DNA of 64,000 nucleotides from the NCBI RefSeq assembly GCF_024345975.1, contig NZ_JAGQCD010000015.1, positions 18,819 to 82,818 on the forward strand, written 5' to 3'. Below the pieces are notes generated by a model, which was given only the letters and a program-made list of their open reading frames with translations, did no database searches and was not told the origin of the DNA. Positions 37,284-45,551 of this stretch are shown piece after piece. The stretch is from Cyanobium sp. Cruz-8D1. Lineage in GTDB: Bacteria; Cyanobacteriota; Cyanobacteriia; PCC-6307; Cyanobiaceae. The first letter of the stretch is position 1. Each line of letters opens with the position of its first letter. The position numbers and the translations under genes are program-made.

Positions 37284-38078
37284 ATGGCCCAGAGGGTGGT
37301 GATTTCGGGAGCAAGCCGAGGCCTTGGTGCCGCCTTGGCCGAGGCCATGGCCGAGCCAGGGGTTGCGCTCTTGCTGTTGGCCCGGCATGGGGAGAACTTG
37401 CGCCAGGTTGCAGAGCGTTGTGTTCAGAAAGGAGCGGAGGTCTATTGGAGGGCCCTTGATGTGCGCCATCGCGAGGCTGTGGCGGATGCCGTAGAAGCGT
37501 TCGCGAGCCGCGGAGGTGTGCATCTTCTGATCGCCAATGCCGGTGTGGTGGCCCTGGAGGACACGCCAACCGACCTGGGCCCAGATTGGGAGCAACTTCG
37601 GGAACAGATTGATCACAACCTCACTTGTACGCTCTCATTGCTCCAGGCGGGACTGAGCCTGCCTATGGACCAGCGACCGCATCTTCATTGCGTGGTCGTG
37701 AGTTCTCTGAATGCCTTTCTGCCGCTTGGAGAGGCACCAGGTTACTGCGTGGCCAAAGCCGCCCAGCACGCCCTGGTGGCAGCACTCGATGACTTCTACG
37801 CTTGCCGCCCTGAGCCCCGTACCGAAGTCGTTTTCAGTCTGGTATGTCCAGGTTTCGTGGCCACGGCCATGGCGATTGACTATCCGGGCCCTCGACCCTT
37901 CGAATGCAGTGCTCAACAAGCTGCACAACGAATCCTGCGCGGTCTTCGGGCTGGTCACAAGGTCATTGTGTTCCCCCGTCGGCTGGCTTTGCTGCTCTGG
38001 ATCGGGCAACGCTTACCCAAGCCCATCCTGCGCTGGATCCTTGCTCCTAGCCGGGCCTATCGAGGCTCTTGGCCATGA
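37284..38078 (+). CDS. Short-chain dehydrogenase/reductase of the lipid module
   Basis: 264 aa from the ATG at 37284. The NADP-binding motif is VVISGASRGLGAALAEAM, the structural motif LIANAG, the catalytic Ser lies in VVVSSLNAF and the catalytic Tyr/Lys in YCVAKAAQHAL. The C-terminal ~50 residues (FPRRLALLLWIGQRLPKPILRWIL) are hydrophobic and basic, as in SDRs that act on membrane lipids. That layout and length fit RkpH-like proteins and 3-ketosphinganine-type reductases. In context it would reduce the 3-keto group made by the alpha-oxoamine synthase. The 3' end overlaps the convergent GNAT gene by 32 bp. Confidence 0.8.
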   Translation: MAQRVVISGASRGLGAALAEAMAEPGVALLLLARHGENLRQVAERCVQKGAEVYWRALDVRHREAVADAVEAFASRGGVHLLIANAGVVALEDTPTDLGPDWEQLREQIDHNLTCTLSLLQAGLSLPMDQRPHLHCVVVSSLNAFLPLGEAPGYCVAKAAQHALVAALDDFYACRPEPRTEVVFSLVCPGFVATAMAIDYPGPRPFECSAQQAAQRILRGLRAGHKVIVFPRRLALLLWIGQRLPKPILRWILAPSRAYRGSWP

Positions 38079-39168
38079 TCAGATGAGACATCACCTGCTC
38101 ACCTCCATAGAGCTTCAGAAAGCGAAGCATCGGTTGGTTATCTTCAAGGATCCAGCCCATGCTGGCTGATGAGCTGCCGAAGGCCAATCCCTTGTTGATC
38201 AAGTGACTCAGCATGGCGATGGACGCTGTCAAAGAGAGTTGGGATCCCTGAAGCTCAGGGATGACCCCTAGAAGAGCGATCCTGCCATGTTCGCACTGAC
38301 AGCGCCGCAATCGCAGTAACAACGTTGGCAAGTTCAGGAGCCCAAGCTTGGGGTTCAGGTTTGAGGCGATTTCCTTGGCGTTGGGGATCCCTAGGCAAAT
38401 GGCAACAGGACGCCCGTGCAGAGAGACAAAGGAAAGTACTCCCCTCGGAAGCATCGTAAGAACCTTGAGGACCAGGTTTCTAGCCTCAGCCTTGCTGATC
38501 GATTCGAAACCCCAGTTGTTGCTCCAGCATTGGTTAATGAGGGTTTCAACCCACTCGCAACTGCGCTCAAGAGTCGACCACTTGGCTACTTCCAGTTGAA
38601 GCCCTTGCTGGGGCATGGCTTTGAGTAGCGGCGCCATCCGCCGTTGGAGCCGCAAGGCATTGCGTTCATCGGCCTGGAGGAACGTCAGCAATCGCTTGGC
38701 ACAGTAAAACCCGCAGGCCTCAAGATTATGGATGTAATGTCGTGGAGTTCGCGGGTAGCCATACAGATCAGAACAACGATTGTATTCCAGAAGACCACAT
38801 TCGTCATGGACGGATGGATTGAAAGGGCCAATCAGAAATTCAGAGCCTCTGCTGCGTGTCCATGTTTCGGCGGTATGGGTTAGTGCTTGGGCGGCCTCTG
38901 GATTGTCAATGCAGTTGTAGAAGCCGAAGCGAGATGGCCCATCTTTTGGATGCATGGCCATGATCCTGCCAATGGTTTTGTCTCGATCCCTGAGAAGCCA
39001 GCGCCTGTGGGGTGTGCGCTTCAGATAGGGATGAAACCAGCTTGAGCTGCGCAAGGCTTCTTCGAATTGGTCGAACCAGTCGGGAGTCTGTTCGGGTGCC
39101 AGCCCGATGCCAAGCCCTGCTCTGAACCGGTGATGATCCAGGGCAGAATGGACTTCAACGACCCGCAT
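38047..39168 (-). CDS. GNAT-fold acyltransferase-like protein, candidate N-acyltransferase
   Basis: 373 aa. A GFYNCIDNPEAAQAL segment, the block IGPFNPSVHDECGLLEYNR, and YIHNLEACGFYCAKRLLTF match the ~380-aa GNAT-related family whose hallmark is GP.N.S..DECGLL followed by Y...LE..GF. The Caulobacter ceramide synthase bCerS belongs, as I recall, to this type. A second GNAT-like half (VLSFVSLHGRPVAICLGIPN, then GWILEDNQPMLRFLKLYGGE) completes the fold. In context it would acylate the amino group of a long-chain base. It begins 14 bp before the end of the alpha-oxoamine synthase gene, so the two are co-translated. Assignment to N-acylation is inference. Confidence 0.65.
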   Translation of the reverse strand: MRVVEVHSALDHHRFRAGLGIGLAPEQTPDWFDQFEEALRSSSWFHPYLKRTPHRRWLLRDRDKTIGRIMAMHPKDGPSRFGFYNCIDNPEAAQALTHTAETWTRSRGSEFLIGPFNPSVHDECGLLEYNRCSDLYGYPRTPRHYIHNLEACGFYCAKRLLTFLQADERNALRLQRRMAPLLKAMPQQGLQLEVAKWSTLERSCEWVETLINQCWSNNWGFESISKAEARNLVLKVLTMLPRGVLSFVSLHGRPVAICLGIPNAKEIASNLNPKLGLLNLPTLLLRLRRCQCEHGRIALLGVIPELQGSQLSLTASIAMLSHLINKGLAFGSSSASMGWILEDNQPMLRFLKLYGGEQVMSHLIMAKSLDRPG

Positions 39169-40354
39169 TGGTTTTGGTATGGCGAATGGCGCTGCTTAGA
39201 TCACTCACGAGGTTGTGGATGCTGTCTCTGGTGTGGTCTGAGCGTACGAACAGTCGAAGACGGCAGCGATTGCTCGGAACAGTGGGAGGTGCGATGGGAT
39301 AGACACTCCATCCCTGGGACAGCAGGTGATTGGCTGTGAGAAACGTGTGACGAAGATCGTTCAGCATGATGGGCACGATGCCCATACCAAGACTTTCGCC
39401 CACGTCAAGGCCCGCCCCCTGTGCGGTTTCCATCAGGTACTTGCCGTTAGCTTGGAGAGCGGCTACTCGCTCGGGTTCATTGCGCATCACAGCCAAAGCG
39501 GCACTTGCGGCGGCACAGCAGGGTGCATTGAGCCCCACGCTAAAACTGAAGCCGCTGGCGTGCAGCCTGAGGTGCTGGATCACGTCTTGCTTGGCAGCGA
39601 TGAAACCACCTGTAGAGGCGAGACTTTTGCTGAGAGTCCCCATCCAGATGTCAACCCTTCCGGGATCAATTCCCTGCTGTTGATGACTGCCAAGGCCACC
39701 AGCACCCAGGACCCCAAGCCCGTGCGCTTCATCCACCATCAGCCAGGCTTGGTGTTGATCCCGCAGCATCAGGAGGCTATGGATGTCGGGACTGTCGCCA
39801 TCCATACTGAAATGCCCCTCCGTGACGATCAGGCAGCGGCGATACTGACGCCGGTGTTTGACGAGCAGCCTTTCAAGGCCTGCCGGGTCGTTGTGCGGAA
39901 AGACCAGGCGACGGGCGCCAGAGAGCTTGACGCCCATCTGGATACTGTTATGAGAATATTGGTCTACAATGACTAAGTCTCCATGCTCCACCAAGGCTGC
40001 AATGGTGCTGACATTTGTTGCGTGCCCACTGACGAACACCAAGGCAGACTCCTGGCCGTATACCTCAGCAAGCTGGGCTTCTAGCCAGGCGTGATGGGGC
40101 AGCTCCCCAGCCATCAACCGACTTGCCGAGGTGGACAAGCCGTATTCCTTAAGGGCTTCTGAAGCTGCCTGAAGGACAAGAGGATGGGTCTTGAGGTCTA
40201 AGTAGTCATAAGAGGAAAACTGTTTCTGCCCCGGCGCGTTGTCTCGCTCTGCTTTCGAGAAGAAGGGCAGGTCCGATGCTTTGAGGCCATTGCGCCGCAA
40301 CAGTCGCTCAACAAGCCTCTGACTGGCAAGTTGGGGAACTTCTTGCGAAAGCAT
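39155..40354 (-). CDS. Alpha-oxoamine synthase (serine palmitoyltransferase / AONS / RkpG-like)
   Basis: 399 aa from the ATG at 40354; an in-frame GTG at 40390 is possible but has no Shine-Dalgarno. This is a fold-type I PLP enzyme. The PLP lysine is Lys243 in GTLSKSLASTGGF, the ring-stacking His is His135 in DQYSHNS, and Asp208/His211 lie in VDEAHGLGVLG. The family joins an amino acid and an acyl thioester with loss of CO2. BioF, Kbl, serine palmitoyltransferase and RkpG all share this framework. The neighbours (a dedicated ACP, a ketosynthase, a reductase and a GNAT) favour a long-chain-base type product and make biotin synthesis unlikely. The start region lies in the AT-rich divergent promoter facing the ACP gene. 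Confidence 0.88.
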   Translation of the reverse strand: MLSQEVPQLASQRLVERLLRRNGLKASDLPFFSKAERDNAPGQKQFSSYDYLDLKTHPLVLQAASEALKEYGLSTSASRLMAGELPHHAWLEAQLAEVYGQESALVFVSGHATNVSTIAALVEHGDLVIVDQYSHNSIQMGVKLSGARRLVFPHNDPAGLERLLVKHRRQYRRCLIVTEGHFSMDGDSPDIHSLLMLRDQHQAWLMVDEAHGLGVLGAGGLGSHQQQGIDPGRVDIWMGTLSKSLASTGGFIAAKQDVIQHLRLHASGFSFSVGLNAPCCAAASAALAVMRNEPERVAALQANGKYLMETAQGAGLDVGESLGMGIVPIMLNDLRHTFLTANHLLSQGWSVYPIAPPTVPSNRCRLRLFVRSDHTRDSIHNLVSDLSSAIRHTKTNAGR

Positions 40355-40440
40355 TGCTTCTCTTTTTGCTTGGCCACCAACATTATACACCAGACTTGCT
40401 CAAGTATGCTATGATACCGTGACGAGGCTTTCAATGTATA
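40355..40440. promoter_or_regulatory. AT-rich divergent promoter region between oxoamine synthase and ACP genes
   Basis: These 86 bp are markedly AT-rich against their surroundings. On the minus strand a perfect TATAAT lies at 40387-40382, giving a short leader before the oxoamine synthase ATG. On the plus strand TATGAT at 40410-40415 lies 25 bp before the ACP start. I see no convincing -35 boxes at 17 bp for either. The GAGG at 40424-40427 is 13 bases from the ACP ATG, so it is a weak ribosome site. Confidence 0.45.
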
Positions 40441-40728
40441 ATGCCTTCCACTGTCAAAAGAATTGATCAAGCCCTTCTTCGTGAGATGTCCGATGATGAA
40501 ATCGTGGCAGAGATTGCTGTGATCTTAAGAAGGGTTGTGCCCCACGATATTATTGATATCAAGCTCGACTCATTGCTTGTAGGCGATATCGGAATCGATT
40601 CCCTTGGAACATATGAACTCGTTATGGACGCCGAAGATCGGTTTGGTATTGAGATCGGGGACGATCAATTGTTAGAGCTTTCAACGGTTAGAGATATCGT
40701 TGATTTTGTAAAGGCACAAGTAGAATGA
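40441..40728 (+). CDS. Dedicated acyl carrier protein
   Basis: 95 aa, acidic. The phosphopantetheine attachment site is Ser54 in DIGIDSLGTYELVMD, followed by the recognition helix EDRFGIEIGDDQ. The N-terminal ~18 residues extend beyond a housekeeping AcpP. Such a specialised ACP occurs in rkp (RkpF) and in bacterial sphingolipid operons. It would hold the acyl chain used by the neighbouring ketosynthase and oxoamine synthase. Its stop overlaps the ketosynthase start (ATGA). Confidence 0.92.
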   Translation: MPSTVKRIDQALLREMSDDEIVAEIAVILRRVVPHDIIDIKLDSLLVGDIGIDSLGTYELVMDAEDRFGIEIGDDQLLELSTVRDIVDFVKAQVE

Positions 40729-41969
40729 GTCGCTTTGCGGACGTGGCCGTCAGCGGTGTTGGGTGCATCACACCGCTTGGGAACAACCCTGATGCGGCTA
40801 CGGATTCCTACCTCAAAGGCTTAAGTGGTTGCAGTGAACTTTCTGCGCCCTGGGCTTCAGGACTCTCTGCCCGAATCGTGGCACCCGTATGTTGTGATAC
40901 GGAGGAATTACTTGGGGAGTTCCTTGTCAATCGCCTGGATCGTTGTAGCCAGCTGGCTTTGCTGGCGGCCCGTCAGGCCTGGGCTGCGAGTGGTTTGGGG
41001 GCTCTTGGTGTTCCGGGAGATCGTCTGGCCGTCGTGCTTGGCACAGGCATTGGTGGACAATCCACGTTGATTCAGCAATATGAGCGCAATGCAGCGGGTG
41101 CTAGGCGCATTCATCCTCTTGCTGTGGCGATGGCCATGCCGAATGCCGCCTCTGGCCAAGTATCCATAGAGTTTGGTGCCCATGGTGGAGCCCATGCGCC
41201 AGTCTCTGCTTGTGCCAGTGGTGCTGAGGCGATCGTCTGGGGACAGATGCTGCTGGCAACCGACCAGGCTGACGTGGTCATTGTGGGAGGCACGGAGGCG
41301 GCGATCCATCTCGTCACCATGCGCGGATTTGCAGAGATGCGCGCGCTCTCCTGCCGCCACGGAGATCCGGCAGGTGCCTGCCGGCCCTTCGCTGCCGATC
41401 GGGACGGCTTCGTTGTTGGTGAGGGGGCTGGGGTCCTCATCTTGGAGCGTCTCAGGGATGCCCAGGCTCGGCGGGCCACGATCGAAGGGGTGTTGCTCGG
41501 GGCCGGGATGACCAGTGATGCCCACCATCTGGCCATGCCCCAGCCCGACGGGCTTCATTCCGCTGCGGCCATGCAGCAGGCCCTGCGCGTTGCCGATGTG
41601 GTGCCCCAGGAGATTTCCATGATCAGTGCCCATGCCACCGGCACTTCCCTGGGCGATCTGGCGGAGGCTCGTGCCGTTCGTCGGGTGTTTGGTGCGGCGA
41701 CGGATCAGGTCTGGGTCACCGCTCCCAAAGCTGGTCTCGGTCATCTGTTGGGGGCCGCTGGAGCTGTGGAGTCCATCCTGACTCTCAAGGCTTTGCAGAA
41801 GGCTGTGGTGCCACGCAGCCTGAATGCCGACCCGCCGGACCCTGAGGTTCCGCTTCGGATCCCCAGATATCACAACGAGCCTCTGGATGCCCAGCGTCGT
41901 CATCTGGCTCTCAAGAATGCCTTCGGCTTCGGTGGTCACAATGTGAGCCTGCTATGGGCGAGCCCTTGA
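40725..41969 (+). CDS. Beta-ketoacyl-ACP synthase (KAS II / FabF-like)
   Basis: 414 aa. The condensing-enzyme residues are all visible: the nucleophile Cys163 in VSACASG, His303 in SAHATGTSLGD, Lys335 and His340 in APKAGLGHLLGAAGAVESI. It elongates an ACP-bound acyl chain by decarboxylative condensation. It differs from housekeeping FabF mainly in its setting: it is translationally coupled to a dedicated ACP and overlaps the next gene, a glycosyltransferase, by 16 bp. It presumably sets the chain length of the acyl-ACP fed to the oxoamine synthase. Confidence 0.92.
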   Translation: MSRFADVAVSGVGCITPLGNNPDAATDSYLKGLSGCSELSAPWASGLSARIVAPVCCDTEELLGEFLVNRLDRCSQLALLAARQAWAASGLGALGVPGDRLAVVLGTGIGGQSTLIQQYERNAAGARRIHPLAVAMAMPNAASGQVSIEFGAHGGAHAPVSACASGAEAIVWGQMLLATDQADVVIVGGTEAAIHLVTMRGFAEMRALSCRHGDPAGACRPFAADRDGFVVGEGAGVLILERLRDAQARRATIEGVLLGAGMTSDAHHLAMPQPDGLHSAAAMQQALRVADVVPQEISMISAHATGTSLGDLAEARAVRRVFGAATDQVWVTAPKAGLGHLLGAAGAVESILTLKALQKAVVPRSLNADPPDPEVPLRIPRYHNEPLDAQRRHLALKNAFGFGGHNVSLLWASP

Positions 41970-42937
41970 CAACAGCACTCGTGCTGCATCAAGGGGCTGA
42001 ATCCAGCCTTGATTACTTTCTGCATTCGGCCTTCCAGGAGCGGCATTGGCGTGCTCTCTTGCTGGATACCCGGCATGGCCCGCCTGCAGACATGGGCTCT
42101 CAGCTGATGCAGGCTCGCGTCATCGTCCTTGTCCGCTACTGGCCAACAGGATGGTGCTGGAGGGGGGTGCTGAAACAGGCCAGGCGGCAGGGTTTGCGTT
42201 GCATCTATTGGATGGATGACGACCTCATGGACCGTTCGGGATTTGATGTGTTGCCGCGCAAGTATGCAGCTAAACTGCGACGCCTGGCATGGTCACACCG
42301 TGCCACCATTCTTGATTGGTGCCAGGCACTTTGGGTGAGCACTCCAACCCTGGCCGAGCGTTATGCCAACCTCAATCCTGAATTGATACCTTTGCGCCCT
42401 CAAGCCAGGGTGTTGGAACAGATCCGAAGCTTCAGCATCGGCTACCACGGTACAGCGTCTCACCGGCAGGAATTACTCTGGTTGTATCCACTCATCGAGA
42501 AAGTGCAAGATAGGTATTCACATTCGCTGGTGGAGCTGTATGGCGATGCCGAAGTTCGCCAGCTATACAGCTCCCTGCCGAGAGTTCAGGTGCAGCATCC
42601 CATTCCCTGGGAGCGCTATCTCGAAGTCACTGCCGGCAAGCATCTTGATCTGCTGCTTTGCCCACTTCTTGACAACACGTTCAATGGTGCGCGCGCTGCG
42701 GTGAAGTTCTTTGACGCCGTCCGCCTGGGCGCTGTTGGCCTTTACAGTGATCGGCCTCCCTATGCTAACATGGTTATCCATGGAAATGATGGACTTTTAC
42801 TGGGCGATCAATACGGCGAATGGCTTGATGCTATTCACCGTCTTTTGAACAACCAGCGAGAGCGCCAACAACTTGCTATTTCTGCCCGCCGTCGCGCTTT
42901 AAGCTTTTTTCCGTCAGGACAAATCGATGAAGCATAA
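41954..42937 (+). CDS. Glycosyltransferase, GT-B type
   Basis: 327 aa. The C-terminal half has a GT-B donor-site pattern: FNGARAAVKFFDAVRLGAVGLYSDRPPYANMVIHGNDGLLLGD resembles the K-F-x-D/E-y...G.PV..S..PpY...i.dg.nGlL of capsule glycosyltransferases (GT4-like). The N-terminal half includes IYWMDDDLMDRSG, a short acidic cluster of unknown use. The sugar and acceptor are unknown. It starts inside the ketosynthase gene (16-bp overlap) and its stop overlaps the Wza-like gene start by 11 bp, so lipid, glycan and export genes are physically coupled here. Confidence 0.75.
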   Translation: MGEPLTTALVLHQGAESSLDYFLHSAFQERHWRALLLDTRHGPPADMGSQLMQARVIVLVRYWPTGWCWRGVLKQARRQGLRCIYWMDDDLMDRSGFDVLPRKYAAKLRRLAWSHRATILDWCQALWVSTPTLAERYANLNPELIPLRPQARVLEQIRSFSIGYHGTASHRQELLWLYPLIEKVQDRYSHSLVELYGDAEVRQLYSSLPRVQVQHPIPWERYLEVTAGKHLDLLLCPLLDNTFNGARAAVKFFDAVRLGAVGLYSDRPPYANMVIHGNDGLLLGDQYGEWLDAIHRLLNNQRERQQLAISARRRALSFFPSGQIDEA

Positions 42938-44033
42938 ACTCCCGCGCGCAACACATATCCTTATGGTCTTTGGCGTCTGCGGGGCGCTCGCCTTCGGTCA
43001 GGGGGCAGCGTCCCAACCGTTAGGAAAGCCGCCAAGCGGATTTAATCGTGACTTGCGCTACCGGCTGGGTCCAGGTGATCGGATTCGCATGTCCGTGTTC
43101 AAAGTTCCGGGCTATGAGGGAATTGCCGAAGTGATCGCTGATGGCACGGCGAGTTTTCCCCGCATCGGCAGCGTCCCTGTGGCCGGACTCACCCTGGATC
43201 AGGCCCGAAAGCGCATTGGTGAAGCCTACGGGCGTTTCCTGCGTCGCCCCAGTGTGTCCCTGGATTTGGTGTACGCCCGCCCCATGCGCATCACCGTCAC
43301 CGGTGAAGTTCAGCGGCCAGGTTTATACAGTCTTGACCGATCAGGCAGCTTTCAGTTGGAAAGTGCAGGCGCTACAGGTGGCTCCTCCCAGCCCACCACC
43401 ATTCAGGCCAGTGGTTGGCCCACGCTGGTTGAAGCGATTCAGAAGGCTGGTGGGATCACAGCCCGTGGTGATCTTCGAGCTGTTGTACTCAAGCGTCAGG
43501 TGGGAGCGGGCCCGCAACGGGAACTGCGGGTCAACTTCTGGGAAGCTTTGCGAGATGGCCAACAGATTGAGAATCCCATTTTGTTTGATGGTGATGTCGT
43601 TATGGTCACAGCGGCCGATGAGTTCAGTTACGAAGATCTGATCAAGATTGGTGCATCAACGTTTGCTCCAGATACGATTGGCGTGAATGTGGTGGGTGAA
43701 GTGGTTCGTCCTGGCAGCATTCGCGTACGGGCTAATAGTCACCTCAGCAATGCTGTGCTGGCAGCTGGTGGTTTTGTGAAAGAGCGTGCCAGTGTCAGTA
43801 ACCTTCAGCTCTTTCGCCTTGAACCGAATGGCACCGTCACCCAAAAGCAGGTGCGTTTCAGTCCTTCCGACCCCTTAGGTAGTGATAACAATCCTGCCCT
43901 GCGCGAGGGTGATGTCGTGGTTGTGAACCGCAATCGAAGGGCCGCTGTCAATGATGCGGTGCGAGCCACGCTTGAGCCTGTAGGGCCAATTATCAACGCT
44001 GCATCTCTGCTGCGACTTCTGGGGGCTAATTAG
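42927..44033 (+). CDS. Polysaccharide export outer-membrane protein (Wza/KpsD family)
   Basis: 368 aa. A hydrophobic signal-like N-terminus (HILMVFGVCGALAFG) leads to the Poly_export domain YRLGPGDRIRMSVFKVPGYEG...ADGTASFPRIGSVPVAGLT, then two or three SLBB-type beta-grasp repeats (ITVTGEVQRPGLYSL and VNVVGEVVRPGSIRV). It would form the periplasm-spanning outer-membrane channel for the polymer. I see no clear lipobox Cys at the signal end, unlike E. coli Wza. It is followed by the ABC exporter genes. Confidence 0.92.
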   Translation: MKHKLPRATHILMVFGVCGALAFGQGAASQPLGKPPSGFNRDLRYRLGPGDRIRMSVFKVPGYEGIAEVIADGTASFPRIGSVPVAGLTLDQARKRIGEAYGRFLRRPSVSLDLVYARPMRITVTGEVQRPGLYSLDRSGSFQLESAGATGGSSQPTTIQASGWPTLVEAIQKAGGITARGDLRAVVLKRQVGAGPQRELRVNFWEALRDGQQIENPILFDGDVVMVTAADEFSYEDLIKIGASTFAPDTIGVNVVGEVVRPGSIRVRANSHLSNAVLAAGGFVKERASVSNLQLFRLEPNGTVTQKQVRFSPSDPLGSDNNPALREGDVVVVNRNRRAAVNDAVRATLEPVGPIINAASLLRLLGAN

Positions 44034-44041
44034 TCATTTTT

Positions 44042-44848
44042 ATGGAGGAAGCAAAGTCTCGGTTACGCCGATTGAGTGGGTTTGAGATCCAGTGGCGTGT
44101 CGTCAATGCCTTAGTTTATCGAGAGCTGCGTCGTCGCGTCAGCGATGTGCAGGGTGGCTTTTTGGCCGTGCTGCTGGAGCCTGTCGGTCAGATCGCTGTC
44201 TGGGCCGCCCTACGCTTAATCATAAGGCAGGCCAGCTCGGTCAATAATCTGAATATCTGGCTCTTTCTTGCTACCGGAGTCATCCTTTTTAATCTTTATG
44301 CCAGGGTTGCCGCCCATGGGCTGACGACGATGGAGGCCAACAAGGCCCTGTTCTTTTATCGTCGCGTCAAACCGATTGACACCGTTCTGGCCAAGGCGAT
44401 TGAGGAGTTGGGTCTCTACTCGTTGGCGGCCATTATCGTTTTTGGTCTTGTCTGGGCTTATCTCTACAATCTTGTTCTTCAGAATCTGCCCCTGCTGGTA
44501 ATCTCCTTTGTGCTGATGGCACTGCTTGCCGTGGCCAGTTCGTTGCTTTCTCTGGTGGGCTCTTATTATTTTCCGAATCTGAAGCAGGTCTTGTCCTGGA
44601 TCAATCGAGCCCTCTACTTGGCTTCAGGCGTGATCTATGCCCCGATGGATATTCCTCAATTTGCTAGAGACTTTCTTGTTTGGAACCCCCTTCTCCAGTG
44701 CATTGAACTAGCACGAAAGGCCTTGAGCATTGATTATCAGATCCCATCGCAAGTGACGTTGAGCTACCCGGCTGGATTTGCGCTTGTTTACTTGAGCCTT
44801 GCCCTTTGGTGCTATACTAACAATGAGAAAGTCCTGATTCGCCGTTAG
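44042..44848 (+). CDS. kpsM: Capsular polysaccharide ABC exporter, permease (KpsM-like)
   Basis: 268 aa with six predicted membrane helices and an ABC-2 type fold. An amphipathic N-terminus (VVNALVYRELRRRV) and LEPVGQIAVWAALRLII are typical of KpsM. The last part includes SGVIYAPMDIPQFARDFLVWNPLLQCIELARKA, the conserved P-x-W-NPl block. It moves the completed lipid-linked glycan across the inner membrane together with KpsT. The gene sits 8 bp after the Wza-like gene and 4 bp before kpsT. Confidence 0.92.
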   Translation: MEEAKSRLRRLSGFEIQWRVVNALVYRELRRRVSDVQGGFLAVLLEPVGQIAVWAALRLIIRQASSVNNLNIWLFLATGVILFNLYARVAAHGLTTMEANKALFFYRRVKPIDTVLAKAIEELGLYSLAAIIVFGLVWAYLYNLVLQNLPLLVISFVLMALLAVASSLLSLVGSYYFPNLKQVLSWINRALYLASGVIYAPMDIPQFARDFLVWNPLLQCIELARKALSIDYQIPSQVTLSYPAGFALVYLSLALWCYTNNEKVLIRR

Positions 44849-44852
44849 GTTA

Positions 44853-45551
44853 ATGATACGCGTCAACTCGCTTACCAAAAGTTACCTCTACAAAGGTAAG
44901 CGAAAGCGTGTCTTGGATGATTTGAGTTTTGAGATCGCTGGCGATGAATCAATCGCGGTGATCGGTGCCAACGGGGCCGGGAAATCCACTTTACTGCAGT
45001 TGCTGGGCGGCATTGATGTGCCGGATCGTGGCAAGATCCAATGCGATGGCACGATTTCCTGGCCCGTCGGTATTGAGGGTGGTTTCCAGGGAAGCCTCAC
45101 CGGCAGGGAAAATGTGACATTCGTGAGCATGATTTATGGCGAAAGGCATGAGATTGACGATCGCATCAAGTTTGTTGAAGACTTTGCTGAGCTTGGCATT
45201 TATTTTGATCGGCCCTTTAAAACCTATTCTTCTGGCATGAAGTCACGGCTGAGCTTTGGGCTCTCGATGGCCTTCCCCTTCGATTATTATCTCATCGACG
45301 AGATCACGGCAGCTGGCGACCAAAAGTTCAGAGAAAAAAGCAAGCGCCTTCTGCTGGACCGAAAGAAAACCTCTAATTTCTTGATGGTTGATCACAATTT
45401 ATGGGGGTTAAAGATTCACTGTAATCGAGCCTTCTTGTTGGAGTCTGGGCGCATTACAGAGTATGCGAATGTACAGGATGCTATCAACATTCATACCAAA
45501 ACCCTGCTGGCGGAACTGCCACCGGAGTCGGACGTTTCCAATGCAGCGTGA
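44853..45551 (+). CDS. kpsT: Capsular polysaccharide ABC exporter, ATPase (KpsT-like)
   Basis: 232 aa. Walker A is GANGAGKSTLLQLLGG, the signature is FKTYSSGMKSRLSFGLSMAF and Walker B is DYYLIDEITAAGD. Length and the early part of the sequence (SYLYKGKRKRVLDDLSFEI) match KpsT, which has no C-terminal glycan-binding domain. That absence indicates a capsule-type exporter that moves polymers without recognising a terminal cap, unlike Wzt of O9a. It overlaps the KpsE-like gene by 11 bp. Confidence 0.94.
   Translation: MIRVNSLTKSYLYKGKRKRVLDDLSFEIAGDESIAVIGANGAGKSTLLQLLGGIDVPDRGKIQCDGTISWPVGIEGGFQGSLTGRENVTFVSMIYGERHEIDDRIKFVEDFAELGIYFDRPFKTYSSGMKSRLSFGLSMAFPFDYYLIDEITAAGDQKFREKSKRLLLDRKKTSNFLMVDHNLWGLKIHCNRAFLLESGRITEYANVQDAINIHTKTLLAELPPESDVSNAA

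Noticed and set aside
39155..40354. BioF (biotin synthesis) assignment for the oxoamine synthase.
   Set aside because: No other bio gene is present and the neighbours are ACP, ketosynthase, reductase and GNAT. Sequence alone does not exclude it fully, hence the check listed under findings.
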